DNA of 64,000 nucleotides from Nonomuraea cavernae (GTDB lineage Bacteria; Actinomycetota; Actinomycetes; Streptosporangiales; Streptosporangiaceae): NCBI RefSeq assembly GCF_014646355.1, contig NZ_BMNH01000014.1:62001-126000 (forward strand). Direction: 5' to 3'. Each line of letters begins with the position of its first letter. Positions within the stretch are counted from its first letter, which is position 1. This document shows positions 44,546 to 53,641 of this stretch, piece by piece. The notes below the pieces were generated by a model. It made no database searches and was not told the DNA's origin. It saw nothing but the letters and a program-made list of their open reading frames with translations. A program made the translations under genes and the position numbers.

Positions 44546-45814
44546 GTGTTCCGCGACCGCAAGCCGAACGTCCGATGGGCCCTTCCCGAGGGCCACTACG
44601 ATCCCGTGGTCGGCGACGGGCTGCGCTGGCGCGACTACGAACGCGCCGCCGAACCGGACCCCGACGATCCGCCCGGTCCGAACGGGCCGGACGGGCCGGG
44701 TGCTCCGAACTCGGACGCTCCTAACGGTCCGGTCGCTTCGAACGGTCCGGTCGCTTCGAACGGCGCCGAAGATCTGAACGGTCCGGTCTCTTCGAATGGT
44801 TTCGGAGATCTGAACGGTCCGGTCGCTTCGAAGAGTGCCGAAGATCTGATCGGTCCAGTCTCTCCGAATGGTGCCGGAGATCCAGACAGGCCGGTCCCCC
44901 CGAACGGTGTTGGAAATCCGGACGGTGCTGGAAGTCCGAACCGTTCTGGAAGTCCGAACGGTTCTGGAGGTTCCGGCGAGTCGGAGGTTCCCGGCGGTTC
45001 GGGTGGGTCCGGTTCGGGAGGTCTCGGCGGTTCCGAGGGTTCCTGGGGCGGCGGGGGCTCGGGTGGCTCGGGGGGCCCGGGCCGTTTGGACAAGCCCGGA
45101 AGGACCGGGAGCTCTTCCGCCGGTCCAGACCAAGCGGCCGGGGAGAGGGCGACGTCCGGGGCCGAGGTGCCCGCCGTCGCGGCTCCGGTGCTGAGTGACT
45201 GGTTCGACCGGCCGGATCGGCCGCCGCCGCTGGCGACGTGCCGGCCGTACGGTGTGCCAGGAGGGCTGGCGCAGCCGGACCCGCAGGTGGAGCAGGACCT
45301 CGTCCTCGCGGTGCCGCCAGGGGTGAGGTTTCCCGATCCGCGCGGCACCTGGGTCAGGCTGATCAACGGCGGAGGGCCGGCCGACGACCCGTTCCGGGCC
45401 TCCAACGCGGCCGACTGCGCGCTGGCCGTGCTGTCCACCTGGCACGGTGAGCCGGTCGCCGCCGCGCCCAGGCGGCCCGAGTACGACCGGATCGGCAGGC
45501 CGCTGGTCACCGGCGAGAGCGGCGGGACGGCGCGGATCGAGCGGTGGGTCGGGCATCGGTTCACCTACGCCGGCCAGGGGCGGCGCGCGTACCCCACGGT
45601 GGCGAGACGGCTGGTGGAGGCCGGGCACGGCGCCTCGGCCGTCATCGTGGTGCGCTGGCCCGGAGGCGGCTCGCACGCGTGGAACGCGGTCAACTCCGGT
45701 GGCGAGGTGATCTGGATCGACGCGCAGCGCGGTCACATGTCGGTCGAACCTCCGTACACCACGGTGACCGGCGTCTTCTGCGTCATCGTCGACAGGCAGG
45801 GCCGGCCACGATGA
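44546..45814 (+). CDS. Papain-fold toxin domain protein (Tox-PL / glutamine deamidase type)
   Basis: The protein has 422 residues from GTG 44546, with AGGAGG 4-5 nt upstream. Residues 1-36 are a compact segment (KPNVRWALPEGHYDPVVGDG). Residues 40-215 are a disordered linker: NGPVASNG-type repeats, then Gly/Ser-rich sequence. Residues 230-422 form the toxin domain, with a papain-like triad Cys 291 (NAADCALAVL), His 377 (GGGSHAWNAVN) and Asp 392 (VIWIDAQRG). Tox-PL enzymes deamidate or cleave host proteins in polymorphic toxin systems. No signal peptide or WXG100 domain is present, so export is unclear. An Imm35-like gene follows with ATGA overlap. Confidence 0.85.
   Translation: MFRDRKPNVRWALPEGHYDPVVGDGLRWRDYERAAEPDPDDPPGPNGPDGPGAPNSDAPNGPVASNGPVASNGAEDLNGPVSSNGFGDLNGPVASKSAEDLIGPVSPNGAGDPDRPVPPNGVGNPDGAGSPNRSGSPNGSGGSGESEVPGGSGGSGSGGLGGSEGSWGGGGSGGSGGPGRLDKPGRTGSSSAGPDQAAGERATSGAEVPAVAAPVLSDWFDRPDRPPPLATCRPYGVPGGLAQPDPQVEQDLVLAVPPGVRFPDPRGTWVRLINGGGPADDPFRASNAADCALAVLSTWHGEPVAAAPRRPEYDRIGRPLVTGESGGTARIERWVGHRFTYAGQGRRAYPTVARRLVEAGHGASAVIVVRWPGGGSHAWNAVNSGGEVIWIDAQRGHMSVEPPYTTVTGVFCVIVDRQGRPR
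44717..44960 (+). repeat. Nested repeats in the linker of the Tox-PL gene
   Basis: A perfect 18-bp unit is duplicated at 44723-44740 and 44741-44758. Larger units of about 60 bp, alternating AACGGTCCGGTC and GGAGATCTGAAC-like blocks, follow with decreasing identity. The region is lower in GC3 than the flanking coding sequence. Confidence 0.8.
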
Positions 45815-46080
45815 ACCACGACCAGGCCAGGGCACTGGCGGAGGAGTACTTCAACGGCGCGCGACCCGTGGAGGATCCGGTTCCGGTGGGGATCTACGGG
45901 TTCGACGAGGGGTACGTCGCCTGGGTGCGCGAGCCCGATCCGGACGATCCGACGACCCTGCCGAGCACGGCCGGCAGCGGCTGCATCGTGATCGACAAGG
46001 TCACGGGCGAGGTGGCGATCAGGCCGCTGCTAGATCCCGAGACGGTCGCCGAGCTGTGGCCCGGCCGCACCCCGCGCTGA
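45811..46080 (+). CDS. Imm35/YrhB-like immunity protein
   Basis: The 89-residue protein begins at an ATG overlapping the toxin stop. It has an N-terminal helix (DQARALAEEYFNGARPV), a beta strand pair with VGIYGFDEGYVAWVREP, and SGCIVIDKVTGEVAIRPLLDPETVAELW. This is the YrhB/Imm35 pattern, a family repeatedly found beside Tox-PL and deamidase toxins. Small size, acidic character and strict coupling all fit a cognate antidote that sequesters the toxin before release. Confidence 0.8.
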   Translation: MNHDQARALAEEYFNGARPVEDPVPVGIYGFDEGYVAWVREPDPDDPTTLPSTAGSGCIVIDKVTGEVAIRPLLDPETVAELWPGRTPR

Positions 46081-46097
46081 ACGGACCCGGCTCAGGA

Positions 46098-46125
46098 CCG
46101 GGCGCCGCCCCCATGGGACGCCCGG
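46098..46125 (+). terminator. Stem-loop after the toxin-immunity pair
   Basis: CCGGGCG (46098-46104) pairs with CGCCCGG (46119-46125) around a 14-nt loop, 18 nt after the immunity stop. Confidence 0.6.
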
Positions 46126-46134
46126 CCCTGCCTG

Positions 46135-46170
46135 TGCGGGCCATAAGGATGCAACTCGCCGTGGCCCGCA
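46135..46170 (-). terminator. Stem-loop downstream of the FtsX permease gene
   Basis: TGCGGGCC (46135-46142) pairs with GGCCCGCA (46163-46170). It lies about 55 nt past the permease stop on the minus strand. Between this and the permease, 46171-46224 is AT-rich with no gene. Confidence 0.5.
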
Positions 46171-46224
46171 CGTCTTCTAGCCCCTATATCGGGCTTTATG
46201 CCTAAATCGCCGAACATAGTCGAT

Positions 46225-48714
46225 TCATCCGGTTGTCAGAGATTCGACGATCGACGCCCGGGCCGCGCGGCGCGCGGGCAGCACCGCGGCCAGGACGCCC
46301 GCCAGTCCTGAGAGCGCCACGAAGAGCGCGATCTGCCCCAGCGGCGCCGAGAACACGGCGCCGTCTAGCATCGCCCGGATGGCCGCCCAGCCGAACACGC
46401 CACCGAGTGCCACCCCGACCAGCGCGCCGATCAGGCCGAGCACCAGTGCCTCGACCGAGAGCATCCGCCGCAACTGCGCCCCGGTCAGCCCGAGGGCTCG
46501 CAGCAAGGCCGACTCCCGGGTGCGTTCGTGGACGGACAGGGACAACGTGTTGGCGATGCCGAGCAGTGAGATGAGGATCGCCAGGCCCAGCAGCCCGGTG
46601 ATGATCAAAAGCATCATATCCAGGGTTTCGTCGAACTGGCCGCGTACCTCGGTCGAGCTCGACACCTTGATCGTCGGATGGCCGGCGACAGCCGCGTCCA
46701 CCACGCCGCGCGCCCGATCGGCCGGCACGCCGTCGGCGGCGTTGATCAACACCCGCGAGTCGGGCACCGCCCCGAAGTAGCGGTCGAACTCCGGCTCGGC
46801 CACCGTGAGCGCCGGCAGTGGCGACTCTCCGCCGAAGAGGGCCACCACCTCCAGCGACACCGTGCCGGCCGCCTTCGTCCGCACGGCCACGGTGTCACCG
46901 GCCCGTACGCCGAGCCGCTGAGCCGTCGGAGCGGCGATCGCGACCTGGCCGGGCCCGAGGTCGCCCATCGCGCCGGCCGTGACATCCGGGCTGATCGGAC
47001 CGCTGAACGTGCCGACCTCGACCCGGTGGCCGCCCACTCCGGCCCTGGTGTCGCGGATCTGCACCACCGAGGTCAGCTCCGGCCGTCCGCGCAGGCTCTC
47101 GCCCACCGAGCGGGGGATGCTCGCGTCGCGTTCCTGCGTGACCAGCAGGTAGTCGATGGGGAACTGCTCGTCGAGCTTGTCGGCCACCGTCACCCGCGTG
47201 GAGGCGGTGACCACCGAGATCAGCGTCATCAGCGTCACCCCGATGGTCAGCGCCACCGTCGTGGTCGCGGCGCGGCGCGGATTACGGCCCGCGTTGTCCA
47301 CGGCCAGCCGTCCCGGCACGCCGAACAGTTTGCGCGGGATCCAGCCCACCAGGGCGCTGAGCGGCTTGACCAGCACCGGCCCGATGATCAGCACCCCCAG
47401 GAAGGTCAGCACGCCCCCGCCCATGACGACGACCAGCGAGACCTGCTGGCCGGGTGGCATGACCAGCGCGCCGACGGCGGCAGTGCCGAGACCCGCGAGG
47501 AGGAAGAGCGCGGCGGACAGCACCCGGAGCAGACCGGCGCGGAACGTCCGTTGCTCGGCCTGCGTGCGCAGCGCCGCGATCGGCGCGACGTGCGTGGCCG
47601 TCCGCGCGGGCAGCAGCGCCGCGCCCACGGTGACCAGCAGGCCGATGGTCAGCCCCGCCACGATCGCCGGCGCGGACAGCGTCACGGGCGCGTCGGTCGG
47701 CAGCGGCGCCTCCAGGGCGGTCAGGACCCTCAGTGTCACCGCCCCCAGCCCGTAGCCGGCCAGCAGGCCGAGGACGGCCGAGACCAGCCCGACGACGACC
47801 GACTCGATCAGGATCGAGCCGAACACCTGCCCGCGCGTGGCGCCGATGCAGCGCAGCAGGGCCAGCTCCCTGGTGCGCTGCGCCACCAGGATGTTGAACG
47901 TGTTGTAGATGACCAGCGCGGCCACCAGCATCGCCACCAGGCCGAACATCAGCAGCGCGACGGTCAGCGCCTCCATCTGGACCCCGGCCCGGCTGGCCAG
48001 GTCGGCGGCCAGCTCCTCACCGGTCAGCACCTCGACGCCCGGCCCCGCCACCGCGGCCACGGCCTGCTTGAGCCGTGCCGGGTCGGCGCCGGCGACGTCG
48101 ATCTCGTGGAAGCCCTTCTCGCCGGTCATCCGCTGGGCCGTGGCCGTGGTGAAACCGAGCGCGCCGGTGTAGGCGAGCTCCTGGTCGACGCCCGGATCGA
48201 GCAGGCCGACCAGCCTGAACCGGTGTTCGCGCCGGCCGGAGTCGAGCACGGTGATGGTGTCGCCGACCCGGAAACCGTGCGTCCTGGCGGTGTTCTTGTC
48301 GAGCACCGCCGTCCGGTCGTCGGATCCCGGGCCGGTGCCGCTGACGATGGTGGCGCGGTCCAGCGGGCCCGGGACGATCGAGATGGCCGTGGTGGCCAGG
48401 TCACCCACCGCCCGGCCGTCCTTGCCCAGCAGCGGAGCCTTCCCACGTACCAGGCCCTGCGCGTCGAGCACGCCCGGCACGGCGCGCACCCGCTCCAGCA
48501 GCCGTACGGGCAGCGAGGAGCGCTCGCCCTTGGGCAGGACGGCGACGCCGACCTTGTCCGCCTCGGCCGTGACCCGCTGTGAGAACCCCGCCCGGACGGT
48601 GTCGGTGAGCACGAACGTGCCCGCGATGAAGCCCACGCCCAGCGTGATCGCCAGTGAGGTGAGCAGCAGCCTGAGCCGGTACGCGCGCAGCCCGGCCAGT
48701 GTCGTTCTCAGCAC
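46225..48714 (-). CDS. ABC transporter permease, two FtsX domains (MacB/LolCE-like)
   Basis: The protein has 829 residues from GTG 48714, one nucleotide after the ATPase stop. The topology is typical: TM1 (about 15-38), a large extracytoplasmic domain, FtsX core 1 ([42 protein letters not shown]), a central TM pair, a second outer domain, and FtsX core 2 near the C-terminus ([29 protein letters not shown]). These permeases extrude lipoproteins or peptides, or transduce force rather than import solutes. It is cotranscribed with the ATPase and probably controlled by the upstream two-component pair. Confidence 0.93.
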   Translation of the reverse strand: MLRTTLAGLRAYRLRLLLTSLAITLGVGFIAGTFVLTDTVRAGFSQRVTAEADKVGVAVLPKGERSSLPVRLLERVRAVPGVLDAQGLVRGKAPLLGKDGRAVGDLATTAISIVPGPLDRATIVSGTGPGSDDRTAVLDKNTARTHGFRVGDTITVLDSGRREHRFRLVGLLDPGVDQELAYTGALGFTTATAQRMTGEKGFHEIDVAGADPARLKQAVAAVAGPGVEVLTGEELAADLASRAGVQMEALTVALLMFGLVAMLVAALVIYNTFNILVAQRTRELALLRCIGATRGQVFGSILIESVVVGLVSAVLGLLAGYGLGAVTLRVLTALEAPLPTDAPVTLSAPAIVAGLTIGLLVTVGAALLPARTATHVAPIAALRTQAEQRTFRAGLLRVLSAALFLLAGLGTAAVGALVMPPGQQVSLVVVMGGGVLTFLGVLIIGPVLVKPLSALVGWIPRKLFGVPGRLAVDNAGRNPRRAATTTVALTIGVTLMTLISVVTASTRVTVADKLDEQFPIDYLLVTQERDASIPRSVGESLRGRPELTSVVQIRDTRAGVGGHRVEVGTFSGPISPDVTAGAMGDLGPGQVAIAAPTAQRLGVRAGDTVAVRTKAAGTVSLEVVALFGGESPLPALTVAEPEFDRYFGAVPDSRVLINAADGVPADRARGVVDAAVAGHPTIKVSSSTEVRGQFDETLDMMLLIITGLLGLAILISLLGIANTLSLSVHERTRESALLRALGLTGAQLRRMLSVEALVLGLIGALVGVALGGVFGWAAIRAMLDGAVFSAPLGQIALFVALSGLAGVLAAVLPARRAARASIVESLTTG

Positions 48715-48715
48715 G

Positions 48716-49468
48716 TCAGCCCTCCAGCCTCATCAGCGTGTCGAGCACCGACTGCGGCGTGGGCGCGGCCAGGTCGCTGACCAGCTCGCCGTCACGCAGG
48801 AACACCACCCGGTCGGCGTACGCGGCCGCCACCGGGTCGTGCGTCACCATGACAATGGTCTGTCCCAGTTCGCGCACCGAGGCGCGCAGGAAGGACAGCA
48901 CCTCCGCGCCGCTGCGCGAGTCGAGGTTGCCGGTGGGCTCGTCGGCGAAGATCACCTGGGGTTTGCTGATCAGCGCCCTGGCCACGGCCACGCGCTGCTG
49001 CTGCCCTCCGGACAGCTCGGCGGGCCGGTGGCCGAGCCGGTCCGCCAGCCCGACCGTCTCGATGACCCGGTCGAACAGCACCTGGTCCGCCTGCCGGGCG
49101 GCGATCTCCAGCGGCAGCCGGATGTTCTGCTCGGCGGTCAGCGTCGGCAGCAGGTTGAACGCCTGGAAGACGAACCCGATCCGCTCCCGGCGCAGCAACG
49201 TCAGCCGCTTGTCGCTCAGCCCGGTCAGCTCCACGTCGCCGACGTGCACGGTGCCGGAGGTGGCCGTGTCGAGACCGGCCAGGCAGTGCATCAGTGTGGA
49301 CTTGCCCGAGCCGGACGGACCCATGATCGCGGTGAACGCGCCCGTGGCGAAGGCCACGTCCACCCCGCGCAGGGCGTGGACCCGGGCGTCGCCCTGGCCG
49401 TAGATCTTGGTCAGGGCGCGGGCCACCACGGCGGGAGGGGCCTGGCGCCGGGTCTCGGTGAGGGTCAC
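48716..49468 (-). CDS. ABC transporter ATP-binding protein (MacB family)
   Basis: The protein has 250 residues from GTG 49468, chosen because GAAGGAG lies 5 nt upstream; an ATG at 49489 would skip it. Motifs are Walker [11 protein letters not shown]-loop [17 protein letters not shown], signature [15 protein letters not shown], Walker [13 protein letters not shown] and the VTHD switch. These belong to the MacB/LolD class that pairs with FtsX-type permeases. An acgcta (TAGCGT on the coding strand) at 49522-49527 is a candidate -10. Confidence 0.94.
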   Translation of the reverse strand: MTLTETRRQAPPAVVARALTKIYGQGDARVHALRGVDVAFATGAFTAIMGPSGSGKSTLMHCLAGLDTATSGTVHVGDVELTGLSDKRLTLLRRERIGFVFQAFNLLPTLTAEQNIRLPLEIAARQADQVLFDRVIETVGLADRLGHRPAELSGGQQQRVAVARALISKPQVIFADEPTGNLDSRSGAEVLSFLRASVRELGQTIVMVTHDPVAAAYADRVVFLRDGELVSDLAAPTPQSVLDTLMRLEG

Positions 49469-49595
49469 GTGCACTCCTTCGGACTTCATCCGGAACTGGG
49501 CTTCGTCCCGGGGATTCGATCCACGCTAGGGGCGGGAGAACCGGGTTCCATGGGCCCTGAGGAGGGACTTCGGGTAGGCCGTGCGATGACCCGGG

Positions 49596-50246
49596 TCAGC
49601 CTTTCGGCCGAGACGAGGGCACGATCAGCCCGGCCTCGTACACGTAGACCACGGCCTGCGCCCGGTCCCGCAGACCCAGCTTGGCCAGCACCCGGCCCAG
49701 ATGCGTCTTGACCGTGGCCTCGGCCACCTCCAGCCGGGCGGCGATCTCCAGGTTGGACAGCCCGCGCCCCACCATCAGCAGCACCTCGCGCTCGCGGGGC
49801 GTCAACTCGGCCACGTCGCCCGGCTCCCCGGAGGGCAGCACGGCGGCGAACCGGGTGAGCATCCGCCGCAGCGTGCTCGGCGCCACCACCGAGTCGCCGT
49901 CGTGCACGGTCCTGATCGCGGTCACCAGGTCGCCGGGCGGCACGTCCTTCAGCAGGAAGCCCGACGCTCCCGCCTTCACCGCCGCGAACGCGTACTCGTC
50001 CAGGTCGAACGTGGTCAGGATGAGCACCTTCGGGCCCTCGATGCGCCTGGTCGCCTCGACGCCGTCCATCCTCGGCATGCGCACGTCCATGAGCACCACG
50101 TCCACCTCGACGGCGCGCAGCACCTCCAGCGCCTCGGCGCCGTCGGCCGCCTCGGCCACCACCTCGATGTCCGGCTGCGCGCCCAGCACCATCCGGAACC
50201 CGGCCCGCAGCAGCTCCTGGTCGTCGACCAGCATCACCCTGATCAC
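49596..50246 (-). CDS. Two-component response regulator, NarL/LuxR type
   Basis: The 216-residue protein has a receiver domain with the acidic pair in MLVDDQELL, phosphorylation Asp in VVLMDVRMP (about residue 54), and Lys in GFLLKDVP. The C-terminal LuxR HTH is LTPREREVLLMVGRGLSNLEIAARL. The GTG start shares a base with the kinase stop (TAGTG), so they are coupled. It probably activates the MacB-type transporter operon located immediately downstream on the same strand. Confidence 0.94.
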   Translation of the reverse strand: MIRVMLVDDQELLRAGFRMVLGAQPDIEVVAEAADGAEALEVLRAVEVDVVLMDVRMPRMDGVEATRRIEGPKVLILTTFDLDEYAFAAVKAGASGFLLKDVPPGDLVTAIRTVHDGDSVVAPSTLRRMLTRFAAVLPSGEPGDVAELTPREREVLLMVGRGLSNLEIAARLEVAEATVKTHLGRVLAKLGLRDRAQAVVYVYEAGLIVPSSRPKG

Positions 50247-51418
50247 TAGGCAGCCCTCGTCACCGGCACCGGCAGCCTGGCCAGCACCTCGAAGCCGCCG
50301 CCCGGCCGCGGTTCGGCCGACACCGTCCCGCCGTACATGCTCGCCCTCTCGCGCATCCCGATCAGGCCGTGCCCGTCGGGGCTGCGGGGCGCCGCCGCGC
50401 CCCTGCCGTCGTCGGTCACCCGCACGACCAGCTCGGATCCGGTGTAGCCGAGCTCGACCAGCGCGCGGGCGCCGGGGCCGCCGTGCTTGAGCGTGTTGGT
50501 CAGCGCCTCCTGCACGATGCGGTAGACCGCGAGCTGATGCCCCTCCGGCAGCTCCACCGGCCCGCCGCCGACGTCCAGCCGCGCGGGCACGCCCGCCTCG
50601 CGCACCAGCTCCGCCAGCTGCGCCAGGCCCGGCTGCGGCGTGTAGTCGGTGCGGTCCGTCTCGTCCTGGCGGAGCACGCCGACCAGCCTGCGCATCTCCG
50701 CGAGCGCCTCACGCCCGGTCCTGGAGATGTTCCGTACGGCCAGCCGGGCCTGCTCGGGGTCGCCGTCGATGGCGTAGCCGGCGCCGTCGGCCTGGACGAC
50801 CATCACGCTGACGTTGTGCGCCACCACGTCGTGCAGCTCCCTGGCGATGCGGGCGCGCTCGGCCGCCGCGGCCATCCTGGCCTGCTGGTCGCGTTCGCGC
50901 TCGGCCCGCTCGGCGCGTTCCTCCAGGCCCTCCAGGTAGCGCCTGCGCGTGCTCGCGTACAGGCCGGTGAGCCAGATCGTCACGATGAAGATGGAGCCGC
51001 TGAAGAACATGCTGAACGAGACCGTGTCCCAGCTCACGAGCACCAGGAACACCCCCAGCTCGCAGATCAGCCCCGCCGCGAGCGCCCACGGGAACGAGCA
51101 CGAGGAGGCCACCGCCCAGAGCGCCGCCAGCACTGCGAGGTTGGCAGGCAGCGGGTCGATCCCCGCCAGCCACTGCCCGAAGCTGACCAGGGCGACGACC
51201 GAGAACGCCGTTGTCGGGTGCCTGCGCAGCCACAGCAGCGGCGCCAGCAGCGCCGCCGAGAGGGCCAGGTAGCCGGCGCGGTTCTGCACCGCGGGTGACC
51301 ACATGGTTACCAGGGCCAGCACGACCAGCGGCGCCACCCGGAGGGCGTCCATCGCCTTGCCGTGGCGCGTCGACCACGCGCGTACCCTCCCGAACACCTC
51401 TTCACGATATGTAGGCAT
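50246..51418 (-). CDS. Sensor histidine kinase (HisKA_3)
   Basis: The protein has 390 residues from ATG 51418. Five to six membrane helices (about 25-160) have short loops, as in intramembrane-sensing kinases. A coiled-coil segment leads to the H-box ARIARELHDVVAHNVSVMV. The HATPase_c domain has VQEALTNTLKHGG (N-box), VRVTDDGRG and HGLIGMRERASMYGG. This is the DesK/NarX-like class. No large extracellular sensor domain exists, suggesting it detects membrane stress or the cargo of the adjacent ABC system. Confidence 0.93.
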   Translation of the reverse strand: MPTYREEVFGRVRAWSTRHGKAMDALRVAPLVVLALVTMWSPAVQNRAGYLALSAALLAPLLWLRRHPTTAFSVVALVSFGQWLAGIDPLPANLAVLAALWAVASSCSFPWALAAGLICELGVFLVLVSWDTVSFSMFFSGSIFIVTIWLTGLYASTRRRYLEGLEERAERAERERDQQARMAAAAERARIARELHDVVAHNVSVMVVQADGAGYAIDGDPEQARLAVRNISRTGREALAEMRRLVGVLRQDETDRTDYTPQPGLAQLAELVREAGVPARLDVGGGPVELPEGHQLAVYRIVQEALTNTLKHGGPGARALVELGYTGSELVVRVTDDGRGAAAPRSPDGHGLIGMRERASMYGGTVSAEPRPGGGFEVLARLPVPVTRAA

Positions 51419-51544
51419 TGCCGGGCCTTGGTCAGCCTTGAGGCTGAAGTTCGTGTACGACTCAGGTCTTACGCGGGGCTTACGGTGGTTGCGGCAATCT
51501 TGTACCTGGGAGCGCCTGTTGTGGGCGAGTAAAGGGAGATCGTG

Positions 51545-52312
51545 ATGGCGGATCATGATCGCGCTGGTGGGTCGCGTGGCGGAGAAGAAGCGCCGCGCGA
51601 CCCGGCAGACGTTCCATCCACGGATGTTCCGGACCCGCGCGATCGTCCCGGTGACGATCCAGCCGCGGATGTCCCCTTAGCGAACGTTCCGCCGCCGGCC
51701 GCCGCGTCGGGAGACCCGGCCTCCGGCGAGCCCGCGACCGCTACCGGACCGGCCGCTCCAGGTCCGGCGCCGACGACCACAGGCCCGACAGTCGCAGGTC
51801 CGGCCGCTCCAGGCCCGGCCGGCCCTGGGCCTGGTGCCACCAGTCATGAGTACGGTTTCGCCGGCGGTGGTCACACCGGCCCGGGTGCGGGTCCCGGGGC
51901 CGGGGCTCGGCCGCCAGGCTGGAGACCACCGCCACCGGGTGGGTTCCGCGACTTCGTACGGCAGAAGCCCGCGCAGATCATCGGCGCCGGGCTCATCGGG
52001 CTGATCGTGGGCGGACTGCTGGGGGGCGGTGCCGTGGCCGTGATCAGCGGCGTCACCGCCCGCGACGACCGTCACGTCCACTGGCGGCACCCGGGCTGGG
52101 GCGACCGCGGCGGGCCCGGCCACCAGGGCGGCGGGCCCGGCTACCAGGAGTGCTGGCGCGTCCCGGGCGGGATGTACTGCGGTCACGGCGGGCCGTACCC
52201 CTATCCGGCGTATCCCGCGCCGACGATGATGCCGCGCATCCCGCCCACGCCCGTCCCCACGACGTCGATGATGCCGACGCCGGTGCCCGCGACCCCGGTC
52301 CCGACGGGATAG
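51545..52312 (+). CDS. Pro/Ala/Gly-rich single-pass membrane protein
   Basis: The 255-residue protein has a 130-residue Pro/Ala/Thr/Gly-rich cytoplasmic part, a FRDFVRQKPAQIIGAG-type boundary, one membrane helix (about 143-168, very rich in Gly), and a short outer region with two Cys (YQECWRVPGGMYCGHGG) and a Pro/Thr/Met tail. AGGGAGAT lies 4-5 nt before ATG 51545. It is divergent from the histidine kinase. I do not recognise a family; the composition suggests a spacer-like or scaffold protein. Confidence 0.7.
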   Translation: MADHDRAGGSRGGEEAPRDPADVPSTDVPDPRDRPGDDPAADVPLANVPPPAAASGDPASGEPATATGPAAPGPAPTTTGPTVAGPAAPGPAGPGPGATSHEYGFAGGGHTGPGAGPGAGARPPGWRPPPPGGFRDFVRQKPAQIIGAGLIGLIVGGLLGGGAVAVISGVTARDDRHVHWRHPGWGDRGGPGHQGGGPGYQECWRVPGGMYCGHGGPYPYPAYPAPTMMPRIPPTPVPTTSMMPTPVPATPVPTG

Positions 52313-52396
52313 AAGGGGCTTCGCGAGCAGTTACCCGGGGCAGGGGCTGTGAACGACTCATCTCCGGCATGCGGAGGCCGACGGAATCAGGTGACG

Positions 52397-52424
52397 ACAT
52401 TCGCCGGCCGATGTCGGCGAATGT
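52397..52424. terminator. Stem-loop between the Pro-rich gene and tRNA-Leu
   Basis: Perfect 10-bp stem, 52397-52406 with 52415-52424, 8-nt loop. It begins at the tRNA 3' end and suits the minus-strand tRNA transcript, but could act in both directions. The remaining 52313-52396 holds no gene. Confidence 0.75.
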
Positions 52425-52506
52425 GCGGGCGGGGGGATTCGAACCCCCACAGTGTCTCCACCAACAGAACCTAAATCTGCCGCGTATGCCATTTCGCCAC
52501 GCCCGC
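52424..52506 (-). tRNA. tRNA-Leu, anticodon UAG
   Basis: The minus strand folds as an 83-nt class II tRNA. The acceptor stem is GCGGGCG/CGCCCGC, the anticodon stem GCAGA/TCTGT has loop TTTAGGT (anticodon TAG), there is a long variable arm, and the T-arm is GGGGG-TTCGAAT-CCCCC. The discriminator is A and CCA is not encoded. It reads CUA codons, which are rare in this GC-rich DNA. Confidence 0.95.
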
Positions 52507-52569
52507 GAGGCCCGGTCAAGGCGGGCCCGAGATAGTTTAGCGCCCCAGCGGTCTCGCCGCCGCACCATA

Positions 52570-52595
52570 GCGGGCCCCTTGGCGAAGGGGCCCGC
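52570..52595 (-). terminator. Stem-loop terminator after the peroxiredoxin
   Basis: A perfect 11-bp stem (52570-52580 with 52585-52595) and a tetraloop, 8 nt past the peroxiredoxin stop on the minus strand. Confidence 0.85.
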
Positions 52596-52602
52596 GAGAG
52601 CG

Positions 52603-53076
52603 TCAGGCGAGGCCGAGCTTCTTCTTCAGGCTCGCCACGTGACCGGTGGCCTTCACGTTGTAGAGGGCCTGCTCGATCTTGCCGTCGGCGTCGATGACGA
52701 AGGTCGAGCGGATCACGCCCACGACCTCCTTGCCGTAGAGCTTCTTGGTGCCATGGGCGCCGTAGGCCTGGTGAACGTCAAGAGCGGGATCTGACAGCAG
52801 GGGGAAGGTGAGCGCGTCGCGTTCGGCGAACTTGGCGAGCCTCGCGGGCTTGTCCTTCGACACGCCGAGCACCACGAAACCCTCGGTGGTCAACTGGCCG
52901 AGGCTGTCGCGGAAATCGCAGGCCTGCTTGGTGCAGCCGGGCGTCATCGCGGCAGGGTAGAAATAGAGGATCACCCGCTTGCCGCGGAGGTCTTCCAGGG
53001 AGACCGACTTTCCGTCGGCTGTGGGTAGCGTGAACTCGGGCGCGGCGTCGCCGGGCGCGAGCTTGGTTTCGGTCAT
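52603..53076 (-). CDS. bcp: Thioredoxin-dependent peroxiredoxin (BCP/PrxQ type)
   Basis: The 157-residue enzyme reduces peroxides. The peroxidatic Cys 48 is in YPAAMTPGCTKQACDFRD and the resolving Cys 53 is five residues on, the PrxQ arrangement. Start is APEFTLPTADGKSVSL; the end has GVIRSTFVIDADGKI. AGGAGG lies 5 nt before ATG 53076. It is monocistronic with a strong terminator. Confidence 0.94.
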   Translation of the reverse strand: MTETKLAPGDAAPEFTLPTADGKSVSLEDLRGKRVILYFYPAAMTPGCTKQACDFRDSLGQLTTEGFVVLGVSKDKPARLAKFAERDALTFPLLSDPALDVHQAYGAHGTKKLYGKEVVGVIRSTFVIDADGKIEQALYNVKATGHVASLKKKLGLA

Positions 53077-53220
53077 GAGCCCTCCTGAGTTCCTGTGGCA
53101 AACCTACCGGCCTGCCCGCCGTGCCGTACGGCGTGCTGACCTGACAGACTGATCACGACCGGAGCGGATGCGACTCGTTCGGCACGCGGAGCGGGCATGG
53201 GCGCGGTCGAAAGGAGAGTC

Positions 53221-53547
53221 ATGGTTGACACCGATCCCGATGAGCTGGAGCGGCGGATCGCGCAGACGCGCGCGGAGCTGGCGCACACGGTCGACGCCAT
53301 CGCCGACCGCGTGAGTCCCAAGCGGGTGGCCGAGCGCACGGTCACCGACGTCAAGACGAGGGCGGGACATCTCGTCTCGTCCGTCGGCGACGCGCTGGGC
53401 ATGTCGTCACGGCCGGTGGAGTTCGGCGACGACCCCGACCGGCTGTGGGAGGAGGAGCGGCCCAATCCGGGGCCGGTGCTCATCGCGGTGGGCGCGGCAC
53501 TGGTGATCGGCGCCGCGTTCGTGCTCTGGCGCCGCCGTCGCCGCTGA
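53221..53547 (+). CDS. DUF3618 domain membrane protein
   Basis: The 108-residue protein starts at ATG 53221, with AAAGGAGAG upstream. Residues 3-45 match DUF3618 (DELERRIAQTRAELAHTVDAI, then DRVSPKRVAERT), and residues 80-100 form a membrane helix with an Arg-rich end (WRRRRR). DUF3618 proteins often accompany phage-holin-superfamily III and other membrane-stress genes in actinobacteria, which are absent here. The function is unknown. Confidence 0.88.
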   Translation: MVDTDPDELERRIAQTRAELAHTVDAIADRVSPKRVAERTVTDVKTRAGHLVSSVGDALGMSSRPVEFGDDPDRLWEEERPNPGPVLIAVGAALVIGAAFVLWRRRRR

Positions 53548-53559
53548 CGCGGCCGGCGC

Positions 53560-53641
53560 TGAGGAACGGTCCCAGAAGAACGTTCCTCAGCGGAACGGAT
53601 TCGAGAGAAACGGTTTTCAACGGTCCTCAGAGGAACGTTCT
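53560..53641. terminator. Overlapping inverted repeats between convergent genes
   Basis: TGAGGAACG (53560-53568) can pair with CGTTCCTCA (53581-53589). The same central segment (53577-53588, AGAACGTTCCTC) can instead pair perfectly with 53630-53641 (GAGGAACGTTCT). The two hairpins are mutually exclusive and face the DUF3618 gene and the PLP-enzyme gene respectively. Confidence 0.7.

Noticed and set aside
52150-52794. Plus-strand ORF across tRNA-Leu and the peroxiredoxin gene
   Set aside because: It overlaps a well-folded tRNA and a confident gene on the other strand.
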